DNA of 64,000 bases from assembly GCA_050331395.1 (NCBI GenBank), contig JBHJGX010000008.1:1-64000 (forward strand), in the 5' to 3' direction. The notes below the pieces were generated by a model, which worked only from the letters and a program-made list of their open reading frames with translations, was not told the origin of the DNA and did no database searches. The translations under genes and the position numbers were made by a program. Shown in pieces: positions 16,489-25,398 of this stretch. The stretch's first letter is position 1. The number at the start of each line of letters is the position of its first letter. The stretch is from Thermohalobaculum sp050331395. GTDB lineage: Bacteria; Pseudomonadota; Alphaproteobacteria; Rhodobacterales; Rhodobacteraceae.

Positions 16489-17323
16489 CGAGCTGTCCCG
16501 GCACGAGGGCGGCAAAGTCGAAAATCGTCGGGTCGGCCATCTGCGAGGGGCGGATATTGGTGAGCGCCTTCCACATCACCGCCCGGCGGCCCGGGCTGCG
16601 GCGCTCCCAGTCGTCGAGCATCGCCTTCACCTGGGCGCGCTGGAGCCCTTCCTGGGAGCCGCACAGATCGCAAGGGATGATCGGAAAGCCCATGTCGCGG
16701 GCGAAGCGCGCGCAATCGGCCTCTGCCACATGCGCGAGCGGCCTCAGCACCAGAAGATCGCCGTCCTCGTTCAGAAGCTTGGGCGGCATCGCCGCGATCC
16801 GACCCTGATGGAAAAGGTTGAGCATGAACGTCTCGAGAATGTCGTCGCGGTGATGGCCGAGGACTACTGCCTCGCAGCCCTCCTCGCGGGCGATCCGGTA
16901 GAGATGACCGCGCCGCAGCCGCGAACAGAGGCTGCAATAAGTTTTGGTCGACGGGACCTTGTCGGTGACAACCGAATAGGTGTCGCGGAACTCGATCCGG
17001 TGAGGCACGCCGAGGCGGGAGAGAAACCCGGGCAGCACCGTGGCGGGAAATCCCGGCTGGCCCTGGTCGAGATTGCAGGCGAGCAGATCGACGGGCAAGA
17101 GCCCCCGCCAGCGAAGCTCGAGCAGGACGGCAAGGAGCGTATAGCTGTCCTTGCCGCCGGAGAGACAGACGAGCCAGCGCGCGCCCGGGCGCACCATGGC
17201 ATAGGCTTCCAGCGCTTCGCGGGTCTCGCGCAGGAGACGTTTCCGCAACTTGCGGAATTCGAGCCCGGCGGGCGCCTCGGCATAGAGCCGGGCGAGGATC
17301 TGATCGTCGGTCGCATCCAACAT
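16481..17323 (-). CDS. ttcA: tRNA 2-thiocytidine biosynthesis protein TtcA
   Basis: A 280-residue PP-loop enzyme that thiolates C32 of certain tRNAs. The PP-loop is CLSGGKDSYTL, and the two CxxC pairs that bind an Fe-S cluster are in YCSLCSRLRRG and IPCDLCGSQ. GHHRDDILETFMLNLF is also typical. The open frame continues upstream through yidD, but ATG 17323 (MLDATDDQILARL) gives the family length. It sits where yidC is often found after yidD; yidC is not in the window. Confidence 0.95.
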   Translation of the reverse strand: MLDATDDQILARLYAEAPAGLEFRKLRKRLLRETREALEAYAMVRPGARWLVCLSGGKDSYTLLAVLLELRWRGLLPVDLLACNLDQGQPGFPATVLPGFLSRLGVPHRIEFRDTYSVVTDKVPSTKTYCSLCSRLRRGHLYRIAREEGCEAVVLGHHRDDILETFMLNLFHQGRIAAMPPKLLNEDGDLLVLRPLAHVAEADCARFARDMGFPIIPCDLCGSQEGLQRAQVKAMLDDWERRSPGRRAVMWKALTNIRPSQMADPTIFDFAALVPGQLDG

Positions 17324-17487
17324 GGCCGTGCTATAGCGCTTGAGGCCGTGGCGCGGAAGGGTTTCGCGGGGGTCGACGCCAGCGGCCAGGCTCGGACGGG
17401 ATATCGACCGGCCGGCCATTGGGGCGCCGATCACCCTTGGGGCGGCGCGGCCCGGCCTGCCGGTCGCAGGCCCTCTCGCCCGGCCGC

Positions 17488-17781
17488 CTAGCGCGGCGCG
17501 TCGCGGGGCGGCGGCACCGGATCGTAGCCCCAGTCCGCCCCCGGTCGGCAGCGCGCGAGGCGCCGAAGCGTAAGCCAGCCCCCCCGCCAGGCGCCGTGCC
17601 GGGCAAGTGCTTCGAGGGCGTATTCCGAGCAGGTCGGGCGGAAGCGGCAATGCATCCCCACCCAGGGCGACAGGACGAGGCGATAGGCGCGGATCGGCAG
17701 CGCGAGTATCCAGGCGAGCGGGCGGTTGAACCCGGGACGCGGAGGGACGGCCCCGCCGCACTTGCAGCGGCCTTGGGTCAC
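17488..17781 (-). CDS. yidD: membrane protein insertion efficiency factor YidD
   Basis: A 97-residue YidD. The family core is seen as RAYRLVLSPWVGMHCRFRPTCSEY followed by ALEALARHGAWRGGWL and the RLARCRPGADWGYDPVP end, with the conserved Cys residues. It aids insertion of membrane proteins alongside YidC. The first ~13 residues (TQGRCKCGGAVPP) are an extra Cys-containing segment. The start ATG overlaps the rnpA stop (ATGA). Confidence 0.95.
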   Translation of the reverse strand: MTQGRCKCGGAVPPRPGFNRPLAWILALPIRAYRLVLSPWVGMHCRFRPTCSEYALEALARHGAWRGGWLTLRRLARCRPGADWGYDPVPPPRDAPR

Positions 17782-18197
17782 GGGCGGGGCTCCCGCAAGG
17801 CGCGCGCGGGGCGGTGGACCCGCTCGAGCGCCGTCTCCAGATCGCCGAGTAAGAGTGGAAAGGCCCGTGCCGCCGTGACGCCCGCTTTGCCGATCAGCAC
17901 GTAGTCCCAGCCTTGCCGCGCCCGCGGGGCGAGCGCCATGCGAGCCAGTGCGCGGAGCCTGCGCTTCGCCCGGTTCCGGGCAACCGCGTTGCCGACTTTC
18001 TTAGAGCAGGTGAACCCAACCCGCGGCGGCGCCGCGTCGCCCCGGTCGCGTCCTTGCAGCAGGAAACCTGGCGCAGACCATTTCCGCGCCCGCGCGGCCG
18101 CGAGGAAATCGCGCCGCACCTTGATCGTGGCGAGCGGCGCGCCGGCGCCCGCAGCGTCGGGGCCCGGATCGCGCTCAGGCGCCTCGCGCGTCGTCAG
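17778..18197 (-). CDS. rnpA: ribonuclease P protein component
   Basis: The protein subunit of RNase P, which matures tRNA 5' ends. The RNR motif region GFTCSKKVGNAVARNRAKRR is intact and the DFLAAARARKWSAPG start of the domain is clear. The start is unresolved. There is no ATG, GTG or TTG between the rpmH stop and the core domain: choices are a CTG overlapping the rpmH stop (18197, used here, 139 residues), a GTG inside the domain start (18119, 113 residues), or a GTG at 18341, upstream of rpmH, which would enclose rpmH entirely in another frame. The stop overlaps yidD. Confidence 0.88.
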   Translation of the reverse strand: MTTREAPERDPGPDAAGAGAPLATIKVRRDFLAAARARKWSAPGFLLQGRDRGDAAPPRVGFTCSKKVGNAVARNRAKRRLRALARMALAPRARQGWDYVLIGKAGVTAARAFPLLLGDLETALERVHRPARALREPRP

Positions 18198-18328
18198 GCC
18201 GACAGGTTCTTCCGCCCGCGCGCCCGGCGCCGGTTCAAGATCTTGCGGCCGTTCTTGGTCGCCATGCGCGCCCGAAATCCGTGGCGGCGCGTCCGCACGA
18301 GGCGGCTCGGCTGAAAGGGTCGTTTCAT
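18194..18328 (-). CDS. rpmH: 50S ribosomal protein L34
   Basis: A complete 44-residue L34: MKRPFQPSRLVRTRRHGF, then ARMATKNGRKILNRRRARGR and KNLSA. It was read directly from the minus strand. It heads the conserved rpmH-rnpA-yidD block. The stop codon overlaps the possible CTG start of rnpA. Confidence 0.98.
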   Translation of the reverse strand: MKRPFQPSRLVRTRRHGFRARMATKNGRKILNRRRARGRKNLSA

Positions 18329-18429
18329 TGCGGTCTCCCACCGACAGGTTCCTCGGTCCTCTGGGTGTCGTCGGCCCGCGGGACCCCTGCCCCGAAGGCC
18401 GCGCCGTGTCGCGACCGGGCGGAATGGGG

Positions 18430-18458
18430 CGGGTACAGTGCGCGGGCAGAGCTGTCAA
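18430..18458 (-). promoter_or_regulatory. probable sigma-70 promoter of rpmH
   Basis: On the minus strand TTGACA (18458-18453) is followed after 17 bases by TACCCG (18435-18430). The -35 is a consensus match; the -10 is weak, as is common in GC-rich alphaproteobacteria. The predicted start near 18423 would give a leader of about 95 bases before rpmH. Confidence 0.6.
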
Positions 18459-18618
18459 CGTCCAGCTGCCCCCTTTGCGCGCACGAAGCTCCGCCGCTCT
18501 CAACCCAACGTGACTTAGGTCTCGCCCTCGCCCGTCTATATCCCAACCTATCGGCCGGCAATGACGCACGGCTCGACAGCTGAGCCCGGGGCGTTCCGGC
18601 GCAACGAAGGGAGCTCCC

Positions 18619-19368
18619 GTGACCGCAACGGATGACAGCCGAGGACGGATGGCAGAGGGATCCGAGGGTCGGGGCCGGGCGCTCCGGACGGCCGGGCTCG
18701 CAGCGCTTGCGGCGCTCGGGGTCGGCGCCTTTTGGGTGGCGCAGGACGTCCTGTCCTTCGACACGCTCGAGCGGAATTACGAGGCGCTTCTGGCCTGGCG
18801 CGACGCGAATTGGGCGGGCGCGGCGGCGAGTTTTGTTGCGATTTATATCGTCGCGGTCGCCTTCTCGGTGCCGGGTGCGATCTGGCTGACGCTGCTCGGC
18901 GGGTTTCTGTTCGGCCTCGGCTGGGGCGCGGGGCTCGTGGTGATCGGCGCAACGACCGGGGCGACGCTCGTCTTCCTCGCCGCGCGGTCGGTCCTCGGCG
19001 GCTGGCTCAAGGCGCGTGCCGGCGGCTGGATCGGCAAGCTCGAGCGCGGGTTCCGCGACGGAGAGGTGAGCTTTCTCCTCATTCTGCGGCTCGTCCCTGT
19101 GGTGCCCTTCTTCGTCGCCAATCTCGCGCCCGCCTTCCTGGGGGCGCAGCTGAAGCATTTCGTCTGGACGACCTCGGTCGGGATCGTTCCGGCGACCATC
19201 GTCTACACCTCAATCGGGGCGGGTCTCGGCGAGGAACTCGCCCGCGGTGAACGTCCGGATCTGGGGGTGATCTTCGAGCCGCATATCCTCGGGCCGCTTC
19301 TCGGGCTTGCCGCCCTCGCGGCCCTGCCGCTTCTCCTCAAGCGGGCCGGCCTCCGGCCAGGTGCCTGA
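18619..19368 (+). CDS. TVP38/TMEM64 (DedA-like) membrane protein
   Basis: A 249-residue inner-membrane protein of the SNARE-associated/VTT domain family. Signs: FSVPGAIWLTLLGGFLFGLGWG, the GATTGATLVFLAAR segment, and LRLVPVVPFFVANLAPAFLG with the conserved re-entrant loop. GTG 18619 follows AGGGAGCTCCC. The next gene, an FAD oxidoreductase, starts one base after its stop, so they form an operon. The combination of a TVP38 protein with a mercuric-reductase-like enzyme is recurrent in bacteria; the shared function is not established. Confidence 0.9.
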   Translation: MTATDDSRGRMAEGSEGRGRALRTAGLAALAALGVGAFWVAQDVLSFDTLERNYEALLAWRDANWAGAAASFVAIYIVAVAFSVPGAIWLTLLGGFLFGLGWGAGLVVIGATTGATLVFLAARSVLGGWLKARAGGWIGKLERGFRDGEVSFLLILRLVPVVPFFVANLAPAFLGAQLKHFVWTTSVGIVPATIVYTSIGAGLGEELARGERPDLGVIFEPHILGPLLGLAALAALPLLLKRAGLRPGA

Positions 19369-19369
19369 G

Positions 19370-20803
19370 ATGCGCGCCCCGACACACATCCTCACGCCCG
19401 ATCTTTGTATCGTGGGCGCGGGCTCCGGCGGGCTCTCGGTTGCCGCGGGGGCTGCGCAGATGGGCGCCTCCGTGGTGTTGGTCGAGGCCGGCGAGATGGG
19501 CGGAGACTGCCTGAATTTCGGCTGCGTGCCGTCGAAGGCGCTCATCGCCGCCGCACGCCGCGCCCATGAGATCCGCGAGGCGCCGGGCTTCGGGGTGAGC
19601 GCAGCTGCGCCGCAGATCGACTATGCGGCCGTGATGGCCCATGTGCGCGCGACCATCGCAGGCATTGCCCCCCATGACAGCCAAGAGCGGTTCGAGGGCC
19701 TCGGCGTCACCGTCATCCGCGAGGTGGCACGGTTCGTCTCGCCCGAGGAGATCGCGGCCGGATCGCAGCGCATCCGTCCCCGCCGGGTGGTGATCGCAAC
19801 CGGCTCGACGCCGGCGGTGCCGCCGATCCCGGGGCTTTCCCATGTGCCCTATCTGACGAACGAAACGCTTTGGTCGAACGAAACCCTGCCCGGGCATCTC
19901 CTCGTCCTCGGGGGCGGGCCGATCGGGATCGAAATGGCGGCGGCGCATCGGCGGCTCGGCGCCCGGGTGACGGTCATCGAGGCGGACCGGGCGCTCGGCC
20001 GTGAGGATCCGGAGATGGCTGGCATCGTCCTCGACCAGCTCCGGGCCGAGGGCGTGGCGATCCGCGACGGGGCTGCGGCCCACGAGATCCAAGGCCGCGC
20101 CGGGGCGATCCGGGTGACGCTCGCGGACGGCTCGGTCCATGAGGGAACCCATCTGCTTGTGGCGACCGGGCGGCGGCCCTCCGTCGAGCGGCTCGATCTC
20201 GACGCGGGCGGGATCGCCCATGATGCGAGCGGGATCCGGGTGAACCGCGGGCTCCGCTCGGTGACGAACGCCCGCGTCTATGCGATCGGCGACGTGACGG
20301 GCGGGCTCCAGTTCACCCATGTGGCCGGATATCAGGCGGGCCTCGTCGTCCGCAGCGCGCTCTTCCGCCTGCCCGTGCGCTATGACGCGCGCGCGATCCC
20401 GCGGGTTACCTTCACCGATCCGGAGATCGCCCATGTCGGGCTGACCGAGGCCGAGGCCCGCGCCGATCTCGGCCGCAAGGTCGAGGTCCACCGGTTTGCC
20501 TTTGCGGAGAACGACCGCGCCCGCGCCGAACGGCGGACGGAAGGCGCCGCGAAGCTCGTCGCCTGCTCCAAGGGACATATCCACGGGGTGACCATTGTCG
20601 GCGCGCAGGCCGGAGAGCTCGTCTCGCTTTGGGCGCTCGCCCTTTCGCAGCGGCTCAAGATCAAGGACGTGGCCGGGCATGTGGCGCCCTATCCGACGCT
20701 TTCCGAGGTGAACAAGCGCCTCGCCGGCGCCTATTTCGCGCCGCGGCTCTTTCAAAGCGCGGGCGTCAAGAAGATCGTCCGGCTTCTTGCCCGGCTCGGC
20801 TAA
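19370..20803 (+). CDS. FAD-dependent disulfide oxidoreductase, mercuric reductase-like
   Basis: A 477-residue class I pyridine nucleotide-disulfide oxidoreductase. Seen in order: FAD-binding CIVGAGSGGLSVAAGAA, the redox motif GGDCLNFGCVPSKAL, NAD(P)-binding LGGGPIGIEMA, the second FAD motif VYAIGDVTGG, and a dimerisation domain. It has neither the N-terminal heavy-metal domain nor the C-terminal Cys pair of true MerA, and the C-terminal HxxxxE of lipoamide dehydrogenases is replaced by APYPTLSE. So it is neither classic MerA nor Lpd. Start 19370 avoids an unrelated N-terminal extension and fits coupling to the preceding gene. Confidence 0.9.
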   Translation: MRAPTHILTPDLCIVGAGSGGLSVAAGAAQMGASVVLVEAGEMGGDCLNFGCVPSKALIAAARRAHEIREAPGFGVSAAAPQIDYAAVMAHVRATIAGIAPHDSQERFEGLGVTVIREVARFVSPEEIAAGSQRIRPRRVVIATGSTPAVPPIPGLSHVPYLTNETLWSNETLPGHLLVLGGGPIGIEMAAAHRRLGARVTVIEADRALGREDPEMAGIVLDQLRAEGVAIRDGAAAHEIQGRAGAIRVTLADGSVHEGTHLLVATGRRPSVERLDLDAGGIAHDASGIRVNRGLRSVTNARVYAIGDVTGGLQFTHVAGYQAGLVVRSALFRLPVRYDARAIPRVTFTDPEIAHVGLTEAEARADLGRKVEVHRFAFAENDRARAERRTEGAAKLVACSKGHIHGVTIVGAQAGELVSLWALALSQRLKIKDVAGHVAPYPTLSEVNKRLAGAYFAPRLFQSAGVKKIVRLLARLG

Positions 20804-20848
20804 ACCCTTCTAAACTCGCGCTCAGTCGAGATCGGTCGGGAATACGGC

Positions 20849-22285
20849 ATGGGGCTCTTGCGCGGCCTTTCGGGACGCCTTCTGGTGCTCACGATCCTCG
20901 TCGTGATGCTCGTCGAGGTCGTGATCTTCGTGCCCTCGGTCTCGCGCTTCCGCGTCGCCTATCTCGAGGAGCGGGTCATGCGGGCGAACATCGCCACCAT
21001 GGTCGTGCTCGCCTCGCCGGACGGGATGGTGACCGAAGACCTTTCCCGCGAACTCCTCCAGAATGCCGAAGTGATCAACATCGCGCTCCAGCGGGGCGAG
21101 AGCCGGGCGCTCATGCTCTCCGAACCCGTCGTGCCGCCGGTCGCCGCGACCTATGACCTGCGCACCGTCTCAACGCTCGATCTGATCTTGCAGGCGCTTT
21201 CGCGGCTCGCCAAGGGCCCGGCCCGTGCGGAGATCATCCGCGTGATCGCCGAGACCGCCTCGACGCCCTCCCGTGTGATCGAGATCACCATGGATGCGCG
21301 CCCGCTCGCCGAAGCGCTCCGGGACTACGGCTGGCGGATCCTCAAGCTCTCGCTGATCATCTCGCTCTTCACCGCTGCGGTGGTCTTCGTGCTGATCCGG
21401 CGGCTGGTAGTGGGCCCACTCCTCGCGGTCATCGACAATGTGCGCGAGTTCCAGGCGAACCCCGACGATGCGCGCAACGTGATCCGGCCGTCCGGCCAGT
21501 CCGGTGAGGTCGCCGAGGCCGAACGCGCGATCGCCGAGATGGAGGCCGACGTGATCCGCGCGCTTAAGGAACGCGCCCGGCTCGCGCAATTGGGCGAGGC
21601 GCTCGCCAAGATCAGCCACGATCTGCGGAACATGCTCGCCGCACAACAGCTGATGGTCGACCGGCTCGAACGCTCGGACGATCCGATGGTGAACCGGGTG
21701 ATGCCCAAAATCATCGCCTCGCTGAACCGGGCGATCCATCTCTGCCAGCGAACTCTGGATTTCGGCCGTGCCGAGGAGACCGAACCCGAGTTCCGCGACG
21801 TCGCTTTACACGCGCTCGTCCAAGAGGTGACCGAGACGGTGGGGATCTCGGAAGAGAGCTACCCGGTTCGCGCGCGGATCGACATCGAACCCGGCCGGAC
21901 CGTGCCGGCCGATCCCGAACAGCTTTACCGCGTCCTCGCGAACCTAATCCGGAATGCGTCCGAGGCGATTTCCGCCACGGGCCGCACGGGCGAGGTCTCG
22001 ATCAGCGCCTGGTGCGAGGCGAGCGAAGAGGTGATCCTGGTCGCGGATACGGGCCCCGGCCTGCCAATGAGCGCGCGGGAGCATCTCTTCAAACCATTCA
22101 AGGGCGGGGCCCGGCGGGGCGGCACGGGGCTCGGGTTGTCGATCGCGCACGAGCTCGTCGCCGCGCATGGCGGCCGGCTCGAGCTTCTGCGCTCGACGAC
22201 CGAAGGGACGGCCTTTGCGATCCGCCTGCCCGCCCGGCACCAGTCCGCGCGATCCCCGGCCGAGGCCGCTCCCGCCGCCGGCTGA
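20849..22285 (+). CDS. membrane sensor histidine kinase
   Basis: A 478-residue HATPase kinase. Residues about 8-30 and 170-190 are membrane segments that bound a periplasmic sensor of about 135 residues; a HAMP-like stretch follows (RRLVVGPLLAVIDNV). The H-box is ISHDLRNMLAAQQLM, with the N-box NLIRNASEAIS, G1 ADTGPGLPM and G2 RRGGTGLGLSIAHEL. The H-box with HDLRN is of the HWE/HisKA-like minority type. No response regulator is adjacent, so it is an orphan kinase by position. Confidence 0.92.
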   Translation: MGLLRGLSGRLLVLTILVVMLVEVVIFVPSVSRFRVAYLEERVMRANIATMVVLASPDGMVTEDLSRELLQNAEVINIALQRGESRALMLSEPVVPPVAATYDLRTVSTLDLILQALSRLAKGPARAEIIRVIAETASTPSRVIEITMDARPLAEALRDYGWRILKLSLIISLFTAAVVFVLIRRLVVGPLLAVIDNVREFQANPDDARNVIRPSGQSGEVAEAERAIAEMEADVIRALKERARLAQLGEALAKISHDLRNMLAAQQLMVDRLERSDDPMVNRVMPKIIASLNRAIHLCQRTLDFGRAEETEPEFRDVALHALVQEVTETVGISEESYPVRARIDIEPGRTVPADPEQLYRVLANLIRNASEAISATGRTGEVSISAWCEASEEVILVADTGPGLPMSAREHLFKPFKGGARRGGTGLGLSIAHELVAAHGGRLELLRSTTEGTAFAIRLPARHQSARSPAEAAPAAG

Positions 22286-22393
22286 TGGCCGAGGCGCCCC
22301 GCTTGGACCGAAAACGGCGCACCCGGCCGCCGGGCATGCCGTCGCAGCCTGCGCAATTCCGACTTGATCGCTCGGGAATAGCGTGATTTGTAT

Positions 22394-22406
22394 CTGAGCA
22401 ATTCAG
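22394..22406. promoter_or_regulatory. short inverted repeat upstream of the iron-binding protein gene
   Basis: CTGA-gcaat-TCAG lies about 85 bases before the fbpA-like start, in a locally AT-richer region. It could be part of an iron-responsive operator, but it does not match a consensus I trust. Confidence 0.3.
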
Positions 22407-22491
22407 TCGGATTTGTCCATGCCAGATCCGGCCGAAGCGATGAGCCGCGCGGGTCCGCCGCGCCCATTCACGACCCATGAAAGGTGAAATC

Positions 22492-23514
22492 ATGCCAACC
22501 TCGCCCTTGCGCTCAGCCCTTCTGGCCACCGCGCTCGCCGCCCTCGCCGCGCCTGCCTTCGCCGCGGGCGAGCTCAATCTTTACTCCTCCCGGCACTACG
22601 ACACCGATGAGCGGCTCTATTCCAACTTCGAGGCGGAGACCGGCATTCGCGTCAACCGGATCGAAGCCGGCGCCGATGCGCTCATCGAGCGGATGCGCGC
22701 CGAGGGCCGGAACTCGCCGGCCGACGTGCTCCTCACCGTCGATGCGGGGCGGATGTGGCGCGCGGCCGAGGCGGGCCTCCTCCAGTCGGTCGAGAGCAAC
22801 CTGCTCGAGGACCGGATCCCGTCGGAACTCCGTCACCCGGGCGGTCTCTGGTATGGCGTCTCGACCCGGGCGCGGATCATCTTCTATGACCGCGAGGATG
22901 TCGCCGAGCCGCCGCAGACCTACGAGGAGCTCGCCGATCCCCGCTTTGAGGGCCAAGTCTGCACCCGCTCAAGCTCGAATATCTACATGCTTTCGTTAAT
23001 GGCCGCGATCATCGAACACCAAGGCTCCGAGGCCGCGACCGACTGGGCCGAGGGCGTCTATGCAAACCGGGCGCGCGACCCGCAGGGCGGGGATACCGAC
23101 CAGCTCCGTGCGATCGTCTCGGGCGAGTGCGACGTGGTCGTGGCGAACACCTACTACTTCGTGCGCGGCCTCAGGGGCGGGGTCGACGGGCTCTCGGACG
23201 GGATCGACCGCATCGGCTGGGTGTTCCCGAACCAGGAGACCACCGGAACGCATGTGAACGTCTCCGCAGGCGCGGTCGCCGCACATGCGCCGAACCGGGA
23301 GAACGCGATCCGGTTCCTCGAGTATCTGGCCTCCGACAACGCTCAGGCCTTCCTCGCCGAGGGCAATAACGAATACCCGGCCGTCCCGAGCGTCGAGACC
23401 GCCGCGCCCGTGCAGCAACTCGGCGCCTTCGAGGCGGACGATCTGAACCTGAGCGTGCTCGGCGAGAACCAGACCCAAGCCCAGTTCATCTACGACAGCG
23501 TCGGCTATAAGTGA
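22492..23514 (+). CDS. periplasmic Fe(3+)-binding protein of an ABC transporter
   Basis: A 340-residue FbpA/FutA-type binding protein. A signal peptide (LRSALLATALAALAAPAFA) precedes GELNLYSSRHYDTDERLYSNFE, the family start. Later, VVVANTYYFVRGL carries the paired Tyr that bind ferric iron in the family, and THVNVSAGAVAAHAPN is typical. The ATG at 22492 has AAAGGTG upstream; ATG 22477 is an alternative. The matching permease lies next door but on the opposite strand and convergent. Confidence 0.93.
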   Translation: MPTSPLRSALLATALAALAAPAFAAGELNLYSSRHYDTDERLYSNFEAETGIRVNRIEAGADALIERMRAEGRNSPADVLLTVDAGRMWRAAEAGLLQSVESNLLEDRIPSELRHPGGLWYGVSTRARIIFYDREDVAEPPQTYEELADPRFEGQVCTRSSSNIYMLSLMAAIIEHQGSEAATDWAEGVYANRARDPQGGDTDQLRAIVSGECDVVVANTYYFVRGLRGGVDGLSDGIDRIGWVFPNQETTGTHVNVSAGAVAAHAPNRENAIRFLEYLASDNAQAFLAEGNNEYPAVPSVETAAPVQQLGAFEADDLNLSVLGENQTQAQFIYDSVGYK

Positions 23515-23520
23515 GCCTCC

Positions 23521-23544
23521 CGGGAGCCGCTTCGGTGGCTCCCG
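23521..23544. terminator. bidirectional hairpin with UUCG loop
   Basis: CGGGAGCCGC-TTCG-GTGGCTCCCG is a 10-bp stem (one G-T pair) closed by the extra-stable C(UUCG)G tetraloop. It lies between the convergent binding-protein and permease genes and probably ends both transcripts. Confidence 0.8.
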
Positions 23545-23547
23545 TTC

Positions 23548-25236
23548 CTATCCGCGCCGGTGCCCGGGCCGCGAACGGCGGATCTCGCGGGCAAGCAGCA
23601 ACACCGGCAAAAGCCCGAAGGCGACGATGGTCAGCGACGGTACCGCCGCCTCCGCCAGCCGCTCGTCCGAGGCCAGCCGATAAGCCTGCACCGCCAGCGT
23701 GTCGAAATTGAACGGTCGCAGGATCAGCGTCGCGGGCAGTTCCTTCATCACATCGACAAAAACGATGAGCGCGGCCGTCAGGAGGCTCCCGCGCAGAAGA
23801 GGCGCATGGACCCGGCCGAGAGTACCGACGGGCCCCGCGCCGAGCGCCCGGGCGGCATCGTCCATGGCCGGGCGGATCGAGGAGAGCCCCGCTTGCACAG
23901 CGTTGAGCGCGACCGCCATGAACCGCACCGCATAGGCTGCGACGAGCACCGCCACGCTCCCGGTCAGGAGGAGCCCGGTCGAGACGCCGAATTCGGCCCG
24001 CATCCAGCTGTCGAGCGCATTGTCGAGGGCTGCGAGCGGCACCAATAGGCCGACGGCGATCACGCCTCCGGGGATCGCATAGCCGATCCCGGCGAGGAGC
24101 GTCGCCGCCTCGGCCCGACGCCCAGGCGCGAGACGGGCTGCATAACCGACAAGAAGCGCCCCGAGCACGGTGACCGCCGCCGCGGCGCCGGCCAGCGTGA
24201 CCGAGTTGAGGGCAAAGTCCACATAGCGCTCGGTGAACGGAGACTGGCCGCTCCGGAGGCCCATGAGCGTCAGCATGATGAGAGGCACGAGCACGCCGAA
24301 AAGCACCGGCACCGCACAGGCGAGGCTCGCCGCCCAGCCCCGCCAGCCGGGCAGACGGGTGACAGGCAACGCCTCGTAGCGCCGGCCGGCCTGATGGCGC
24401 TGCGCCGCGCCCCGCTGCGCCCGTTCGAGGGCGGCGAGGGTCATCGCGAGGATCAGCAGACAGGCGGAGAGCTGGGCGGCCGCGACGCGGTCTCCCATGG
24501 AGAACCAGGCCCGGTAAATCCCGGTCGCGAAGGTCTGCACGCCGAAATGCGCCACCGTGCCGAAATCGGCGATCGTCTCCATGAGCGCGAGCGCCACGCC
24601 GCCGATGATCGCCGGTCGGGCCATGGGCAGGCTCACCCGGATGAACGTCGCGAAGGGGCCGTGGCCGAGCGTCCGCGCCACATGCGCGGCGGTGACCGAC
24701 TGGTTGAGGAAGGCCGCCCGCGCCAGGAGATAAACGTAGGGGTAAAGAACCAGGATCAGCATCGCCGCGGCGCCGCCGAGGGAGCGGATCTCCGGGAACC
24801 AGTAGTCGCGCGGCCCCCAGCCGGTCACCGTCCGGAGCGCGGTCTGCACCGGCCCCGGATGGTCCAGCAGATCGGTATAAGCATAGGCGAGCACATAGGC
24901 CGGGAAGGCGAGCGGCAGGGCGAGCAGCACTTCGAACGCCCGGTGGCCCGGGAAGCGGTGAGCCGTCACGAGCCAGGCCAGCCCGGTGCCGATCACGCCG
25001 ACGCCGGTCGCGACGATGAGCGCGAGCCAAAGCGTCGTCAGGCTGTAGCGCGGCAAGACGGTTTGGCTGAGCAGACCCCAGGTCTCGGTCTCGCCGACCG
25101 TTGCCATGGCCACGACGGAAAGCGCGGGCGCGGCGATCACCCCGGCGAAGATCCAGGCGGGCCAGAGGAGCCATTGCGCCCGCCCCGTGCGCGCCGGCCC
25201 GAGGCGCGGCCCCGTCCGCAGGTTGCTCTCGGCCAT
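23548..25236 (-). CDS. Fe(3+) ABC transporter permease (fused double-length type)
   Basis: A 562-residue permease with about 12 membrane segments. It carries two copies of the transport-permease domain, each with an EAA-type loop (AAHVARTLGHGPFATFIRVSLPMARPA in the first half is one; DDAARALGAGPVGTLGRVHAPLLRG in the second), the FbpB/SfuB layout. It is paired by content with the iron-binding protein, but the genes are convergent and no ATPase (FbpC) gene is present within the window. The ATPase must be encoded elsewhere. Confidence 0.92.
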   Translation of the reverse strand: MAESNLRTGPRLGPARTGRAQWLLWPAWIFAGVIAAPALSVVAMATVGETETWGLLSQTVLPRYSLTTLWLALIVATGVGVIGTGLAWLVTAHRFPGHRAFEVLLALPLAFPAYVLAYAYTDLLDHPGPVQTALRTVTGWGPRDYWFPEIRSLGGAAAMLILVLYPYVYLLARAAFLNQSVTAAHVARTLGHGPFATFIRVSLPMARPAIIGGVALALMETIADFGTVAHFGVQTFATGIYRAWFSMGDRVAAAQLSACLLILAMTLAALERAQRGAAQRHQAGRRYEALPVTRLPGWRGWAASLACAVPVLFGVLVPLIMLTLMGLRSGQSPFTERYVDFALNSVTLAGAAAAVTVLGALLVGYAARLAPGRRAEAATLLAGIGYAIPGGVIAVGLLVPLAALDNALDSWMRAEFGVSTGLLLTGSVAVLVAAYAVRFMAVALNAVQAGLSSIRPAMDDAARALGAGPVGTLGRVHAPLLRGSLLTAALIVFVDVMKELPATLILRPFNFDTLAVQAYRLASDERLAEAAVPSLTIVAFGLLPVLLLAREIRRSRPGHRRG

Positions 25237-25398
25237 CGCTCCTATCTCCTTCGGTCTTTCGGTTAGCTAAGGTACCGCGCCCCGCCGCGCCAGAGCGGCA
25301 CGCCGCCGCCCGGTTTCCTTGACACTCCGCGCAGACGGCGCGAGCCTCGCGCCACCGAACGGCGCGGCGACCGCGTCCAGCTATCCTGGGAGAGACCG

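Noticed and set aside
19370..20803. True mercuric reductase
   Set aside because: No heavy-metal domain and no C-terminal Cys pair; no other mer genes nearby.
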